Source: Streptomyces sp. CG 926 (GTDB lineage: Bacteria > Actinomycetota > Actinomycetes > Streptomycetales > Streptomycetaceae). From it: 64,000 nt of DNA. Shown piece by piece: positions 18,301 through 26,211 of this stretch; the stretch's first letter is position 1; the number at the start of each line of letters is the position of its first letter. The notes under the pieces are model-generated. The model was not told the origin of the DNA, did no database searches, and saw only the letters and a program-made list of their open reading frames with translations. The stretch spans positions 62,001-126,000 of the forward strand of contig NZ_QGGZ01000017.1 of the NCBI RefSeq assembly GCF_003148825.1. The letters run 5' to 3'. Made by a program: the position numbers and the translations under genes.

Positions 18301-19863
18301 TGCACCGGAGTAGGCCTCGGCCAGCTGTCGTCGTCGCCCCGAGGGCAAGGTGGCGGACAGCATCACGACGGGCACCCGGTACGCCCCGAGCCAGGACAGC
18401 ACCCTCTCCAAGTACTCGTTCATGTATGCGTCGTAGGCGTGGACCTCGTCGATGACCACGACCTTCCCGGCGAGCGCGAGGTGCCGAAGTGCCAGGTGCC
18501 GGCTCTTCAGCCCGGCGAACAACAACTGGTCGATGGTGCCGACGACGAAGGGGGCAAGCATCCCTTTCTTCCTGCCCCTGAGCCATTGATGAGCAACGAG
18601 CTGCCCCGAGGCAGCGCACATGTCAGCGCGGCGCGAGGTTGCAACACCAGGCACCGCATCCAGATCGACTGCGGCGACCGTGCGGGCGCCGGCCCGTAGG
18701 TCCTTCGCGAAGTCGTCGTTGAGCGAGCCCTTGGAATGGGCGAGGAACACCGCCAGGTCCACTCTCCCCGGCAGGTGCTTCAACCACCGCCTCACGCGCC
18801 CGTACATGGCATTCGACGTGGCACGGGTCGGCAGCGCCACGAAGCACCCACCGGCCCCCGACCGCGAGGCGAAGACCTCCGCCACGGCGAGCGCGGCCTC
18901 CGTCTTTCCCTCTCCCATCGGCGCCTCGATGATCATCAGGCCGGGCGTATCGGCCTCGCGTGCGACACGGACCGCCTCCTCCTGCAACGGCCGGATGGAT
19001 GCCAGATCGAATCGCGCAGCGAAGAACTCCTGCGCCGTACCCTCTGGCATCTGCGGGACCCAGGGGCGGGGAAGGTCGATCCCGCGCCACGCAGCATCGA
19101 TCCGGTCGGCCTCGTCACGATGCCGGTCCTCAGGGAAGAGCAGGAAGAGATCCGGATTACTGGCGATCCAGTCAGCGACGATCACCACAGCGGACAGAAC
19201 AGCCTGGACCGGCTGCGACAACTTCACCTGCTGCCACCGGGCCAGCCGCTCCCGTACCCCGTAGCCTGTCGCACAGGCGTCGAGGAGCTCGGTCTGCACC
19301 GCACGCCAAACAGCCTCACTGGGCCCCGGAGTCCGCAAGAGCTCACCATGGCGGCGCAGGTCATGAAACTGTTCGTGCGCCGGAGGAACCCCGTGATGCC
19401 CGCCCACCGGCACCGCGAACGCCATGACGTTACGAGGTGGCCACCCCTGCTGCTCCAGCCACTCCTCCAAGAGGACCTGCCCGGCCAGGCCATGCGGAGC
19501 ACGGCTTCGGGTAGTTCCGAACTGCTCACGAGTGGGCGTCGTCAGCCCGCGATCGTTCATTCGGCCGGCCAGAACGTCGACCTGGCAGGCGAAGGCCGGG
19601 GTCGCCTTTCCGATGTCGTGAACGGCGGCCAGCCAGACGGCCAGTGCCCTCGCGTCCTCTTCGCCACCAGGCAGGTCGTCGCCGACCAGTTCACGTACCT
19701 GACGCGGGACCCATTCGTCCCACAACCGGTCGGCCACGGCTGCTGAATCGGCCATGTGACGCCACAACGGCAGCCACTTTTCCGTCTTCCGGTCGTGCTT
19801 GGCCCACACACTCCGCGCCGCGGCTGTGAGCTGTGCACCCCAGTGCGGCGTGCCTTCCTGCAT
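15352..19863 (-). CDS. cas3: Cas3-Cse1 (CasA) fusion: nuclease-helicase joined to Cascade large subunit
   Basis: One frame of 1503 residues encodes Cas3 followed by Cse1. The HD nuclease has H36 (WRHMADS) and VHDIGK (81-86). The SF2 helicase has Walker A APMGEGKT (about 313), DEVH (about 470), LSATLP (about 502), ASLDIDFD, and QRMGRLHRH (about 679). Cse1 starts near residue 964 with FDLVSRPWLPVQL and runs about 540 residues, its usual length. Fusing both puts the target-degrading nuclease directly on the PAM-recognising subunit. The ATG at 19863 is chosen because GGGGAGGG precedes it; an upstream in-frame start at 19959 lacks such a site. It heads the cas operon and overlaps cse2 by four bases. 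Such fusions are known in some Streptomyces and relatives; all key residues look intact. Confidence 0.95.
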   Translation of the reverse strand: MQEGTPHWGAQLTAAARSVWAKHDRKTEKWLPLWRHMADSAAVADRLWDEWVPRQVRELVGDDLPGGEEDARALAVWLAAVHDIGKATPAFACQVDVLAGRMNDRGLTTPTREQFGTTRSRAPHGLAGQVLLEEWLEQQGWPPRNVMAFAVPVGGHHGVPPAHEQFHDLRRHGELLRTPGPSEAVWRAVQTELLDACATGYGVRERLARWQQVKLSQPVQAVLSAVVIVADWIASNPDLFLLFPEDRHRDEADRIDAAWRGIDLPRPWVPQMPEGTAQEFFAARFDLASIRPLQEEAVRVAREADTPGLMIIEAPMGEGKTEAALAVAEVFASRSGAGGCFVALPTRATSNAMYGRVRRWLKHLPGRVDLAVFLAHSKGSLNDDFAKDLRAGARTVAAVDLDAVPGVATSRRADMCAASGQLVAHQWLRGRKKGMLAPFVVGTIDQLLFAGLKSRHLALRHLALAGKVVVIDEVHAYDAYMNEYLERVLSWLGAYRVPVVMLSATLPSGRRRQLAEAYSGAADLRPELEAADAYPLISMVAPGRNSVVRAPEAAADRRTEVVLEQLGDDLGVLADRLEEELLGGGCALVVRNTVDRVLQAAEVLRERFGTEAVTVTHSRFVDLDRARNDDRLVTWFGPVGSRPPGPHVVVASQVAEASLDIDFDVLVTDLAPVDLVLQRMGRLHRHQRGPGQADRPARLRVARCLVTGVDWEAIPPAPVSGSVSVYGRHALLRSLAVLLPYWDAQPLVLPDDISPLVQTAYADRLAAPRNEWADALSAALAEHGVAVAKQQRAAQVFRIAEVRKPGRSLVGWIDAGVGDADDTRAGRAQVRDSDESLEVLVIQRRSDGTYATLPWLDRGQGGLDVPVDAVPPPRTARAIAASALRLPYHFSKPWVIDRAIEELEKFGPQAWQTPECHWLAGELILVLDEERQTRLAGFEVHYSKADGLEINPAGAKDVRLVKGVPGFDLVSRPWLPVQLCDGTATELSLKEVFARADEVRRLVGDLPSQEFALLRLLLAVLHDAVEGPEDLDAWQELHDSTEPFADVPAYLDRHRDRFDLLHPTRPFFQVADLRTHKDDVASLNRIVADVPNGEAFFTMRQPGVERLSFAEAARWLVHAHAFDTSGIKSGAVGDSRVKGGKGYPQGVGWAGNLGGVFVEGDTLRQTLLLNLVASDASALTVEKDDKPAWRREQCEPDVQQGLESRPTGPRDLYTWQSRRIRLHHDGTAVHGVVLSYGDPLSAPDKHMYEPMSGWRRSKPQEKKLGRTPVYMPREHDPTRAAWRGLASLLMSEAQERAGARDEPPAYLRAGVLKWVAELTYERLLPRDMLIRPRLIGATYGTQQSVIDEVVDDSLTMSVILLHEQDQRYATEALGAVEDSNAGVGALGDLAADLARASGRDPEAPRETARDLGFGLLDGPYRQWLTGLGTAIEPGAARRAWQVAAHRILWEAADRQLAAAGESGWLDNTAAERVFRARLHKAFPLRHAPAPDPDRVDTSEGVSP

Positions 19864-20444
19864 CGGATCCCTCCCCAGAGACCGCTGTCCGTCGCCTCTA
19901 GCCGGCAGGACGCGCAGCGGCGAGCCGCCGAAGTGGGGTCCCGTGCTCCACTCGAGCACCAGGACCCCACGAACGAGCCGTTCCCTACCCTGTACCGAAC
20001 GCGGCTTCTACACGATCCCTCGTCGGAGTGAACCGCGGACGACGACCAGCACGATCACCAACATCACGGTGACCCTGACGCCGACGTCCAGGGGCAGCTG
20101 AGATCCGGCCCCGCCGGCCAGTACCGCAACAAGAACGGGCAACAGCTATGAATTTGGCTGCTGCCCGCTGCTGACCTGGGAGTCCATGGGAGGTAACACG
20201 CTCAAGCACCTTTAGGAGTGGTCAGGGCGAACCTGTCACGTCTTGTCAGGACACGGGTTCGGCCTGTGTTCTTGGGCCTGCTGAACGGGGTTGCAAGGCG
20301 TTGTTGCCTCACGACGAAGAACACCCTACGCATCCGCACCCTCACGCAACGGGTTTTGCCTAGGCTCGGTTGTAGTGGATTCCCCAGATTTTGGACTCAA
20401 ACAAGCACAGTTCGATGTGACCTGAAGGTAGGCCTGACGCACCC
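19864..20444. other. Intergenic region upstream of the cas operon
   Basis: No believable gene. The cas operon promoter should lie here on the minus strand; a TACAGGGTAGGG stretch around 19985-19996 could hold a -10-like element, but no clear -35 partner is seen. The right half (20300-20420) is less GC-rich than the cas genes. Confidence 0.35.
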
Positions 20445-20534
20445 ATCTCCATCCCCGTAGTGGCGGGGAGCAGTGGTCGAGCACAGATGGACTCATGCAC
20501 GCACAGGGATCATCCCTGCGGAGCAGGGAGCAAA
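20445..20534 (-). CRISPR. Decayed two-repeat CRISPR remnant
   Basis: Two degenerate 29-nt repeats, 20445-20473 (CCATCCCCG then GGCGGGGAGCAG) and 20506-20534 (GGGATCATCCCTGCGG), are separated by a 32-nt spacer (20474-20505), so the period is 61, exactly that of type I-E. They resemble the array 2 repeat but in opposite orientation, as in array 1. The stem complementarity is damaged in both. It is probably an old array that no longer gives proper crRNA. Confidence 0.6.
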
Positions 20535-20871
20535 GCCGCCCACGCCGTCGAGCGAACATGTGGGCACGGTAGCGGACAGTAGTTGCCAGTCGCAGACACT
20601 CGGACAAAGCCCTGCCGGCCTTCGCGTCGAGTCGCCGTGATGAACCTGTCGGCTGTAGCGACTTCTGGTGCTGTGCGCTCGCCGCTACCCACGCCGGCAA
20701 TCGAACCCATGTGTAGCCCCAGTGTGCACCCACCAGCCCCCGCTGGTCATCGAATTGTTCGAGGGAGCCAGCAGCCCCATCTCGTGGACGATCCCTTTGG
20801 GTGGATTGTCCGAATCTCGTGAAGTGCCCCCAAGCTGCTTGTGACCGCCCTAGAGTGCCAGGTCAGCCAGT
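20535..20871 (+). promoter_or_regulatory. Probable leader region of CRISPR array 2
   Basis: This 337-nt non-coding stretch precedes the first repeat of array 2 at the end where repeats are unmutated, so it should contain the leader and promoter. If the decayed remnant at 20445-20534 was once active, the same region would have served as leader for both directions. No specific motif was identified. Confidence 0.45.
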
Positions 20872-21572
20872 CTGCTCCCCGCGCCTGCGGGGATGAACCC
20901 CGGCCCGACGCTGCACGTCGGGCCTGCGCTGGCTGCTCCCCGCGCCTGCGGGGATGAACCCGTCACCGGCACCTCGGCCACACCCTTGACCGCCTGCTCC
21001 CCGCGCCTGCGGGGATGAACCTTCCGGGACCTGTTCTCGATCGGCAGATCCACCACTGCTCCCCGCGCCTGCGGGGATGAACCCAACCGCGTCCGGGCGC
21101 GCCGAGTGCAGACGGCCTGCTCCCCGCGCCTGCGGGGATGAACCCGATACGGATCAGGTCGCGGAAAGGTCCGCTACCTGCTCCCCGCGCCTGCGGGGAT
21201 GAACCCCAGCCGTCCAGGGTGTCCTCGACGGTGATCAGCTGCTCCCCGCGCCTGCGGGGATGAACCCCACCTGCAGATGGGCGTGGGGATCGGCAACCTC
21301 TGCTCCCCGCGCCTGCGGGGATGAACCCAGGCCCGCCATCAACGCCCTGATGCTCCCGAACTGCTCCCCGCGCCTGCGGGGATGAACCCACGACCATGAC
21401 GAAGGCGCTGTCCGCACCGGTCTGCTCCCCGCGCCTGCGGGGATGAACCCTCCTGCAGGATCACGGCATGGGAGCCGTCGGTCTGCTCCCCGCGCCTGCG
21501 GGGATGAACCCGGCGGCAGGTCCACGTCCCGCGCCGAGGGCCCCTGCTCCCCGCGCCTGCGGGGATGAAACC
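20872..21572 (+). CRISPR. Type I-E CRISPR array 2 (12 repeats, 11 spacers)
   Basis: 29-nt repeats starting CTGCTCCCCGCGCCTGCGGG and ending GGATGAACCC alternate with 32-33 nt spacers. The last repeat (21544-21572) has a changed end (GAAACC) and the third ends in T, so the right side is the old end and the leader is at the left. Transcription is rightward, away from the cas genes and opposite to array 1. The repeat shares the CTGCTCCCCGC head with array 1 but differs in the loop and 3' half. The leader-proximal spacer (20901-20932) forms a perfect 9-bp hairpin. Confidence 0.97.
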
Positions 21573-21651
21573 GGTCATCGGAGCCGTCAGACGCGCCCGC
21601 CACAGGCCCGGCAGGGTCCCTTGTGTTGGTTGAGGGCATGTTGGGGCCCCT

Positions 21652-21840
21652 AACTGTGGTGGTCCGCCACATACACCGCTGACCTGCGTGTTCCTATGGT
21701 GTGGCCACATGGAACGTCCCCGCAGACCCCCGGAAGTGGTGCACATGACCTCCCCAGCCCCGGCCGCCGCACCGGCCCCGTCCGGCATCCGGAGAATCGT
21801 CGCAGCGAGCCTGATCGGCACCACCATCGAGTGGTACGAC
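21652..21840 (+). repeat. Right copy of the 189-nt direct repeat (start of the intact MFS gene)
   Basis: This matches 6330-6518. It contains the upstream region and first about 32 codons of the MFS transporter. Together with the left copy it brackets the CRISPR-Cas island. Confidence 0.75.
21656..21709 (+). promoter_or_regulatory. Two dyad elements upstream of the MFS gene
   Basis: GTGG-TCCG-CCAC (21659-21670) and the perfect palindrome TGTGGCCACA (21700-21709) lie 36-86 nt upstream of the ATG. The first dyad and the CCTATGGTGTGG stretch are conserved in the left diverged copy (6330-6390), although coding similarity there is lower, which suggests that they are operators. The GAF/PucR regulator encoded downstream is a candidate binder. 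The second palindrome is broken in the left copy (TGTGGCGACA). Confidence 0.45.
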
Positions 21841-23139
21841 TTCTTCCTCTACGGGTCGGCCGCCGCACTCGTCTTCAACGAGCTGTTTTTTCCCGGCAGC
21901 GAGCCCCTGGTCGGTACCCTCCTCGCCTTCCTGACCTATGCAATCGGCTTCGCGGCCCGCCCGCTCGGCGGGCTGGTCTTCGGCCACTACGGGGACCGGA
22001 TCGGGCGGAAGCGGCTGCTCGTCCTCAGCCTGCTCCTCATGGGCGGGGCCACCTTCGCCATGGGCCTGCTGCCCACCCACGCGAGCATCGGCGTCGGCGC
22101 CCCGATCCTGCTCACCCTCCTGCGCCTGATCCAGGGGTTCGCGCTCGGCGGCGAGTGGGGCGGGGCGGTGCTGCTGGTCTCCGAGCACGGGGACGACAAG
22201 AGCCGCGGCTTCTGGGCCTCCTGGCCGCAGGCCGGCGCGCCCGGAGGCAATCTGCTGGCCACCGGGGTGCTCGCCGTCCTGGCCGCCGTGCAGTCCGACG
22301 CGGCCTTCCTCGCATGGGGCTGGCGGATCCCGTTCCTGCTGTCCGGGGTGCTGGTGATGATCGGCCTGTGGATCCGGGTGTCGGTCTCGGAGTCCCCGGT
22401 CTTCCTGGAGGCACAGGCCAGGGCCGCCGAGCAGGCCGCCGCCGGGGCCGAGGCCAAGCCGCCCGTGGTCGAGGTGTTCCGTACGAACTGGCGCGGGGTC
22501 CTGACCGCGATCGGCACCCGCCTCGGCGAGAACATCTCGTACTACGTCATCACCGCCTTCCTCCTGGTCTACGTCACCAGCCACCTCGGGCTGCCCAAGA
22601 GCGACGGCCTGAACGCCGTACTCATCGGCTCCGCCGTCCACTTCGTGGCCATCCCGGCCTGGGGCGCGCTCTCCGACCGCATCGGGCGCCGCACCGTCAC
22701 CCTCATCGGCTCGGTGGGCATGATCGGTTGGGCCTTCGCGTTCTTCGCGCTGCTGGACTCCAAGTCCTTCCCGGTGATCGCCGCGGCCGTGACCGCCGGG
22801 CTGCTCCTGCACGGCGCCATGTACGGGCCGCAGGCGGCCTTCATCTCCGAGATGTTCGCCACCGAAGTCCGTTACTCCGGCGCCTCGATGGGTTCCCAGC
22901 TGGCCTCCATCATCGGAGGCGCGCTCGCCCCGATCATCGCCGTGGCCCTGCTGCGCGACTACGACTCCTCCCTGCCCGTCTCGGTCTACCTCGCCGTGGC
23001 GGCCGCGGTCACCACCCTGACCGTCCTGGTGGCCAAGGAGACCCGCGGGCGTAGCCTGACCCGGGAACCCGACCCGGTACGGGCCCCGGTGCCGGCCGGC
23101 CGGCGGGCCGGGCACGACCCGGTGCCGGCCGACAACTGA
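21745..23139 (+). CDS. MFS transporter, metabolite:H+ symporter type
   Basis: The 464-residue protein has about twelve hydrophobic helices. It opens with IRRIVAASLIGTTIEWYDFF, typical of the metabolite:H+ symporter branch (ShiA/ProP/KgtP-like), and has the loop motif GHYGDRIGRKRLL between helices 2 and 3 and GALSDRIGRRTV between 8 and 9. The substrate is probably a small organic acid or similar, but cannot be told from sequence. The ATG at 21745 is chosen because its N-terminus matches the truncated copy at 6425; an upstream GTG at 21688 is possible. A strong terminator follows, then a PucR-type regulator gene. Confidence 0.88.
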   Translation: MTSPAPAAAPAPSGIRRIVAASLIGTTIEWYDFFLYGSAAALVFNELFFPGSEPLVGTLLAFLTYAIGFAARPLGGLVFGHYGDRIGRKRLLVLSLLLMGGATFAMGLLPTHASIGVGAPILLTLLRLIQGFALGGEWGGAVLLVSEHGDDKSRGFWASWPQAGAPGGNLLATGVLAVLAAVQSDAAFLAWGWRIPFLLSGVLVMIGLWIRVSVSESPVFLEAQARAAEQAAAGAEAKPPVVEVFRTNWRGVLTAIGTRLGENISYYVITAFLLVYVTSHLGLPKSDGLNAVLIGSAVHFVAIPAWGALSDRIGRRTVTLIGSVGMIGWAFAFFALLDSKSFPVIAAAVTAGLLLHGAMYGPQAAFISEMFATEVRYSGASMGSQLASIIGGALAPIIAVALLRDYDSSLPVSVYLAVAAAVTTLTVLVAKETRGRSLTREPDPVRAPVPAGRRAGHDPVPADN

Positions 23140-23160
23140 GGACCGACAGGCAGGCTGAGT

Positions 23161-23193
23161 GTGGGCGGCGCCGGCTCGAACGGCGCCGCCCAC
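23161..23193 (+). terminator. Intrinsic terminator after the MFS gene
   Basis: GTGGGCGGCGCCG pairs perfectly with CGGCGCCGCCCAC around a 7-nt loop (13-bp stem), 21 nt after the MFS stop. It separates the transporter from the regulator and argues against starting the regulator at the GTG at 23161, which would lie inside the stem. Confidence 0.7.
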
Positions 23194-23223
23194 GTCCGCG
23201 TCGAGCATCACGGAGAGCACCCG

Positions 23224-25239
23224 ATGCCCACCACCGAAGACAGCGGGACCCACGCCACCGGCACCGGTACCGGCGCGCTGCTGCGGCTGCGCAACCTCCT
23301 GGACCTGCTGGATCGGGGAGCTCCCGCCGAGGCGTTCCAGGACGTCGAACTCTCCGACGCGGACGCGGACGCGGACGTGGAGGCGGGGGCGGGGGCGGAG
23401 GCAGGGGCGGAGGCGGACGCCGTGGTGATCGCGGAAGCGACCCGCGTCGCGCTCCGCATCCACCGCACCCTCGGCCAGCACCGCCGCCGCGAAGCCGAAC
23501 TCGCCGCCCTCTTCGACACCGCGGGCGACCTCGCCCGCCTCCGCGAGCCCGACGCGGTGCTGAAGGCCATCGTCCACCGGGCCAAGCTGCTCCTCGGCAC
23601 CGACGTGACGTACCTGTCCCTCAACGACGAGGAGGCGGGGGACACGTACATGCGGGTGACGGACGGTTCGGTCTCGGCCGCGTTCCAGCAGGTGCGCCTG
23701 GGCATGGGGGAGGGGCTGGGCGGACTGGTCGCCGAGACCGCCCGCCCGTACTCCACCGGTGACTACCGCGACGACCCGCGCTTCCGGCACACCACGACCA
23801 TCGACACCGCCGTCACCGAGGAGGGCCTCCGGGCCATCCTCGGCGTACCGCTGCGCCTGGGCACCCGGGTGATCGGCGTCCTCTACGCGGCCGACCGCAC
23901 CGCCCGCACCTTCACGCCCGACGAGGTCGCCCTGCTGTCCTCGCTCGCCGACCACGCCGCCATCGCCATCGACGGCGCCCGCCTGCTGGACGAGACGCGT
24001 ACCGCGCTCGTCGACCTCAACGCGGCCTCGCGCACCATCGAGGCGCACAACGAGGCCATGCGCCGCGCCGAGGACGCGCACGACCGGCTCACCGACCTGG
24101 TGCTGCGCGGCGGCGACGTCACCGACGTGGCCACCGCCATCGGCACCGTCCTGCAGGGCGGCACCCTCGTCCACGACGCCGAGGGGTCCGAGCTCGCCCG
24201 GGCGGGCACGGACCCGCGGCCCCCGTCCCCCGAGGCCGTCGCCGCCTCGCGGGCCGGCGGACGCGCCGTCTTCGTCGACGGAACGTGGGTGTGCGCGGTC
24301 CTCGCCGGGCAGGAGCCGCTCGGCAGCATCGCCCTGACCGGCCGCGCCGACCTCGACGCCGCCGACCGCCGGCTCTTCGAACGCGCCAGCCTGGTCACCG
24401 CCCTGCTGCTGCTCCTACGCCGCTCGGTCGCCGAGACCGAGGACCGGATACGGGGTGAGCTGCTGGGCGACCTCCTCACCCGGGCCGCCGACCCGGCCGG
24501 CCTGGCGGCGCGCGCCCGTCGGCTCGGCGTGAACCTGGGCCACCCGCACGCGGTGTTCGTCCTGCACACCGCCGCCGTGCCCCGGGCCCGGCTGCTGGCC
24601 GCCGCCGCCCGTATCGCCCAGGCCCGTAAGGGACTCGCCGGGCCGCACCACGAGGACGTCGTCCTCGTTTGCCCCACCGACGCTGCCACCGACGCCCCCG
24701 GTGTCGGCCCCGATGTCGGCCCCGGACCCGCCGCCGCCGGCCTCGCCGGCGAGCTGCGCCAGGCCCTCGCCGCCCCCGTCACCGTCGGAGCCGCGGGACC
24801 GGTCTCCGGTCCCGCGGAGTTCGCCGACGCCTACGCCGAGGCCGGCCGCTGTCGGACGGCGCTGTGCGCACTGGGCCGCGAAGGCACCGGCGCTGCCCTC
24901 CGTGACCTGGGCTTCCTCGGCGTGCTGCTCGGCGACCAGACGGATCTGGGCGGCTACGTCCGGCAGACCCTGGGCCCCGTGCTCGCGTACGACACGAAGC
25001 GCGGTACCGACCTCGCCCACACCCTGCGGGCCTACTTCGACGCGGGCGCCAGCCGGTCCCGCGCCGCGGAAGCCCTCCACGTGCACGTCAACACCGTCGT
25101 GCAGCGCCTGGAGCGCATCGGCAGCCTGCTCGGCCGGGACTGGCAGCGGCCGGAGCGGGCGCTGGAGCTCCAACTCGCTCTGCGGATCCATCAGGTGCAC
25201 CGCCATGACGGCTCCGGTCCGGGAGACTTCGCGGCGTAG
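23224..25239 (+). CDS. GAF-domain transcriptional regulator with PucR-type C-terminal helix-turn-helix
   Basis: The 671-residue protein has an N-terminal region with an Asp/Ala/Glu-rich low-complexity patch (about 45-65), a GAF domain at about 112-258, a middle CdaR/PucR-like region, and a C-terminal PucR helix-turn-helix (about 605-665) with SRSRAAEALHVHVNTVVQRL. PucR/CdaR proteins usually activate catabolic or transport genes. The ATG at 23224 has GGAGAG upstream and lies after the terminator at 23161-23193. The neighbouring MFS transporter is the likely target. The GAF ligand is unknown. Confidence 0.88.
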   Translation: MPTTEDSGTHATGTGTGALLRLRNLLDLLDRGAPAEAFQDVELSDADADADVEAGAGAEAGAEADAVVIAEATRVALRIHRTLGQHRRREAELAALFDTAGDLARLREPDAVLKAIVHRAKLLLGTDVTYLSLNDEEAGDTYMRVTDGSVSAAFQQVRLGMGEGLGGLVAETARPYSTGDYRDDPRFRHTTTIDTAVTEEGLRAILGVPLRLGTRVIGVLYAADRTARTFTPDEVALLSSLADHAAIAIDGARLLDETRTALVDLNAASRTIEAHNEAMRRAEDAHDRLTDLVLRGGDVTDVATAIGTVLQGGTLVHDAEGSELARAGTDPRPPSPEAVAASRAGGRAVFVDGTWVCAVLAGQEPLGSIALTGRADLDAADRRLFERASLVTALLLLLRRSVAETEDRIRGELLGDLLTRAADPAGLAARARRLGVNLGHPHAVFVLHTAAVPRARLLAAAARIAQARKGLAGPHHEDVVLVCPTDAATDAPGVGPDVGPGPAAAGLAGELRQALAAPVTVGAAGPVSGPAEFADAYAEAGRCRTALCALGREGTGAALRDLGFLGVLLGDQTDLGGYVRQTLGPVLAYDTKRGTDLAHTLRAYFDAGASRSRAAEALHVHVNTVVQRLERIGSLLGRDWQRPERALELQLALRIHQVHRHDGSGPGDFAA

Positions 25240-25276
25240 CCCGCGCCGGCCCGCTCCAGCCGGCAGGGTGGACGGT

Positions 25277-26020
25277 ATGTGCGGCCGTTACGCTTCCACC
25301 CGCAGTCCCGAGGACCTGTCCGGCCTGTTCCAGGCCACGCCCCCCGATCCGGGGCACGCGCTGGAGCCGAGCTGGAACGTCGCCCCCACCGACGCGGTGT
25401 GGGCGGTACTGGAGCGCGCCGACCGGGAGAGCGGGGTGCTGGAGCGGCAATTGCGCCCGCTGCGTTGGGGGCTGGTGCCCTCGTGGTCGAAGAGCCTGTC
25501 CGGCGGCGCGAAGATGATCAATGCGCGGGTGGAGACGGTGCACGAGAAGCCGGCCTACCGGCGCGCCTTCGCCAAGCGCCGCTGCCTGCTGCCCGCCGAC
25601 GGGTTCTACGAGTGGGAGCCCGTGCCCGCCGCCGGTTCCGTGAAGGCGTACAAGCAGCCGTACTTCATCCGCCCCGAGGACGGCGACGTGATGGCGATGG
25701 CCGGGCTGTACGAGTTCTGGCGTGACCCCGCCGTGGCCGCCGACGACGATCCGGCGGCATGGTGGGCGACCTGCACGATCATCACCACCGAGGCCACCGA
25801 CGCGGCCGGCCGGGTCCATCCCCGGATGCCGCTGGCCCTCGCCCCGGCGGACTACGAGGCCTGGCTCGACCCGTCCCACCAGGACCCGGACGCGCTGCGC
25901 GCCCTGCTCTCCGCTCCCGCGGGCGGCAGGCTCGACGTGCGCGCCGTGTCGACCGCCGTCAACAACGTGCGCAACAACGGGCCCGAGCTCCTGGAAGCGC
26001 CCCCTTCCCCGGGTCGCTGA
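25277..26020 (+). CDS. SRAP-family abasic-site DNA crosslinking protein (HMCES/YedK)
   Basis: The 247-residue protein starts MCGRYAS, placing the catalytic Cys2 correctly for thiazolidine formation with abasic sites in single-stranded DNA after removal of Met1. Other conserved elements are present: NVAPT, INARVET, GFYEW and HPRMP (the active-site His). These proteins shield abasic sites at replication forks and often sit near SOS genes. The ATG at 25277 is fixed by the need for Cys at position 2. It follows the PucR-type gene by 37 nt and may be read with it. Confidence 0.93.
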   Translation: MCGRYASTRSPEDLSGLFQATPPDPGHALEPSWNVAPTDAVWAVLERADRESGVLERQLRPLRWGLVPSWSKSLSGGAKMINARVETVHEKPAYRRAFAKRRCLLPADGFYEWEPVPAAGSVKAYKQPYFIRPEDGDVMAMAGLYEFWRDPAVAADDDPAAWWATCTIITTEATDAAGRVHPRMPLALAPADYEAWLDPSHQDPDALRALLSAPAGGRLDVRAVSTAVNNVRNNGPELLEAPPSPGR

Positions 26021-26060
26021 GAAACACCTGGCGCCGACGGCACCTGCCCGACGCCGCCTC

Positions 26061-26090
26061 GAGCCGCCCCGAGCCGCCCCGAGCCGCCCC
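26061..26090. repeat. Three tandem copies of a 10-nt unit
   Basis: GAGCCGCCCC occurs three times in a row, 40 nt after the stop of the SRAP gene. It has no hairpin potential. Confidence 0.7.
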
Positions 26091-26135
26091 ACGTCGCCCC
26101 GATCCTGCGGAGGTACGGGGTCCGCCGCCTGTCGA

Positions 26136-26197
26136 TGTTAAGAAATATTGACACCGTGTCCTGATTCCTTGACACTGCCGATGTCGGGTTTTCTTTA
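26136..26197 (+). promoter_or_regulatory. Promoter/operator of the membrane protein-XRE operon
   Basis: TGTTAA (26136-26141) and TTGACA (26148-26153) form an inverted repeat around GAAATA; the second arm doubles as a -35-like hexamer. A further TTGACA lies at 26169-26174, followed after about 17 nt by TCTTTA (26192-26197). The stretch is markedly AT-rich for this chromosome. The XRE-type protein encoded two genes on is a plausible autoregulator. Motif calls are by eye. Confidence 0.5.
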
Positions 26198-26211
26198 CAT
26201 GGGGAGTGGCT

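Noticed and set aside
20218..20460. 80-codon frame upstream of the decayed CRISPR remnant
   Set aside because: Runs into the remnant repeat and shows no recognisable protein features.
20445..20534. Reading the two degenerate repeats as an active third array
   Set aside because: Both stems are mutated and only one spacer remains; listed as decayed.
6330..21840. Interpreting the flanking 189-nt repeats as att sites of an integrative element
   Set aside because: No integrase or tRNA is present and the repeats are diverged gene starts, not short identical cores.
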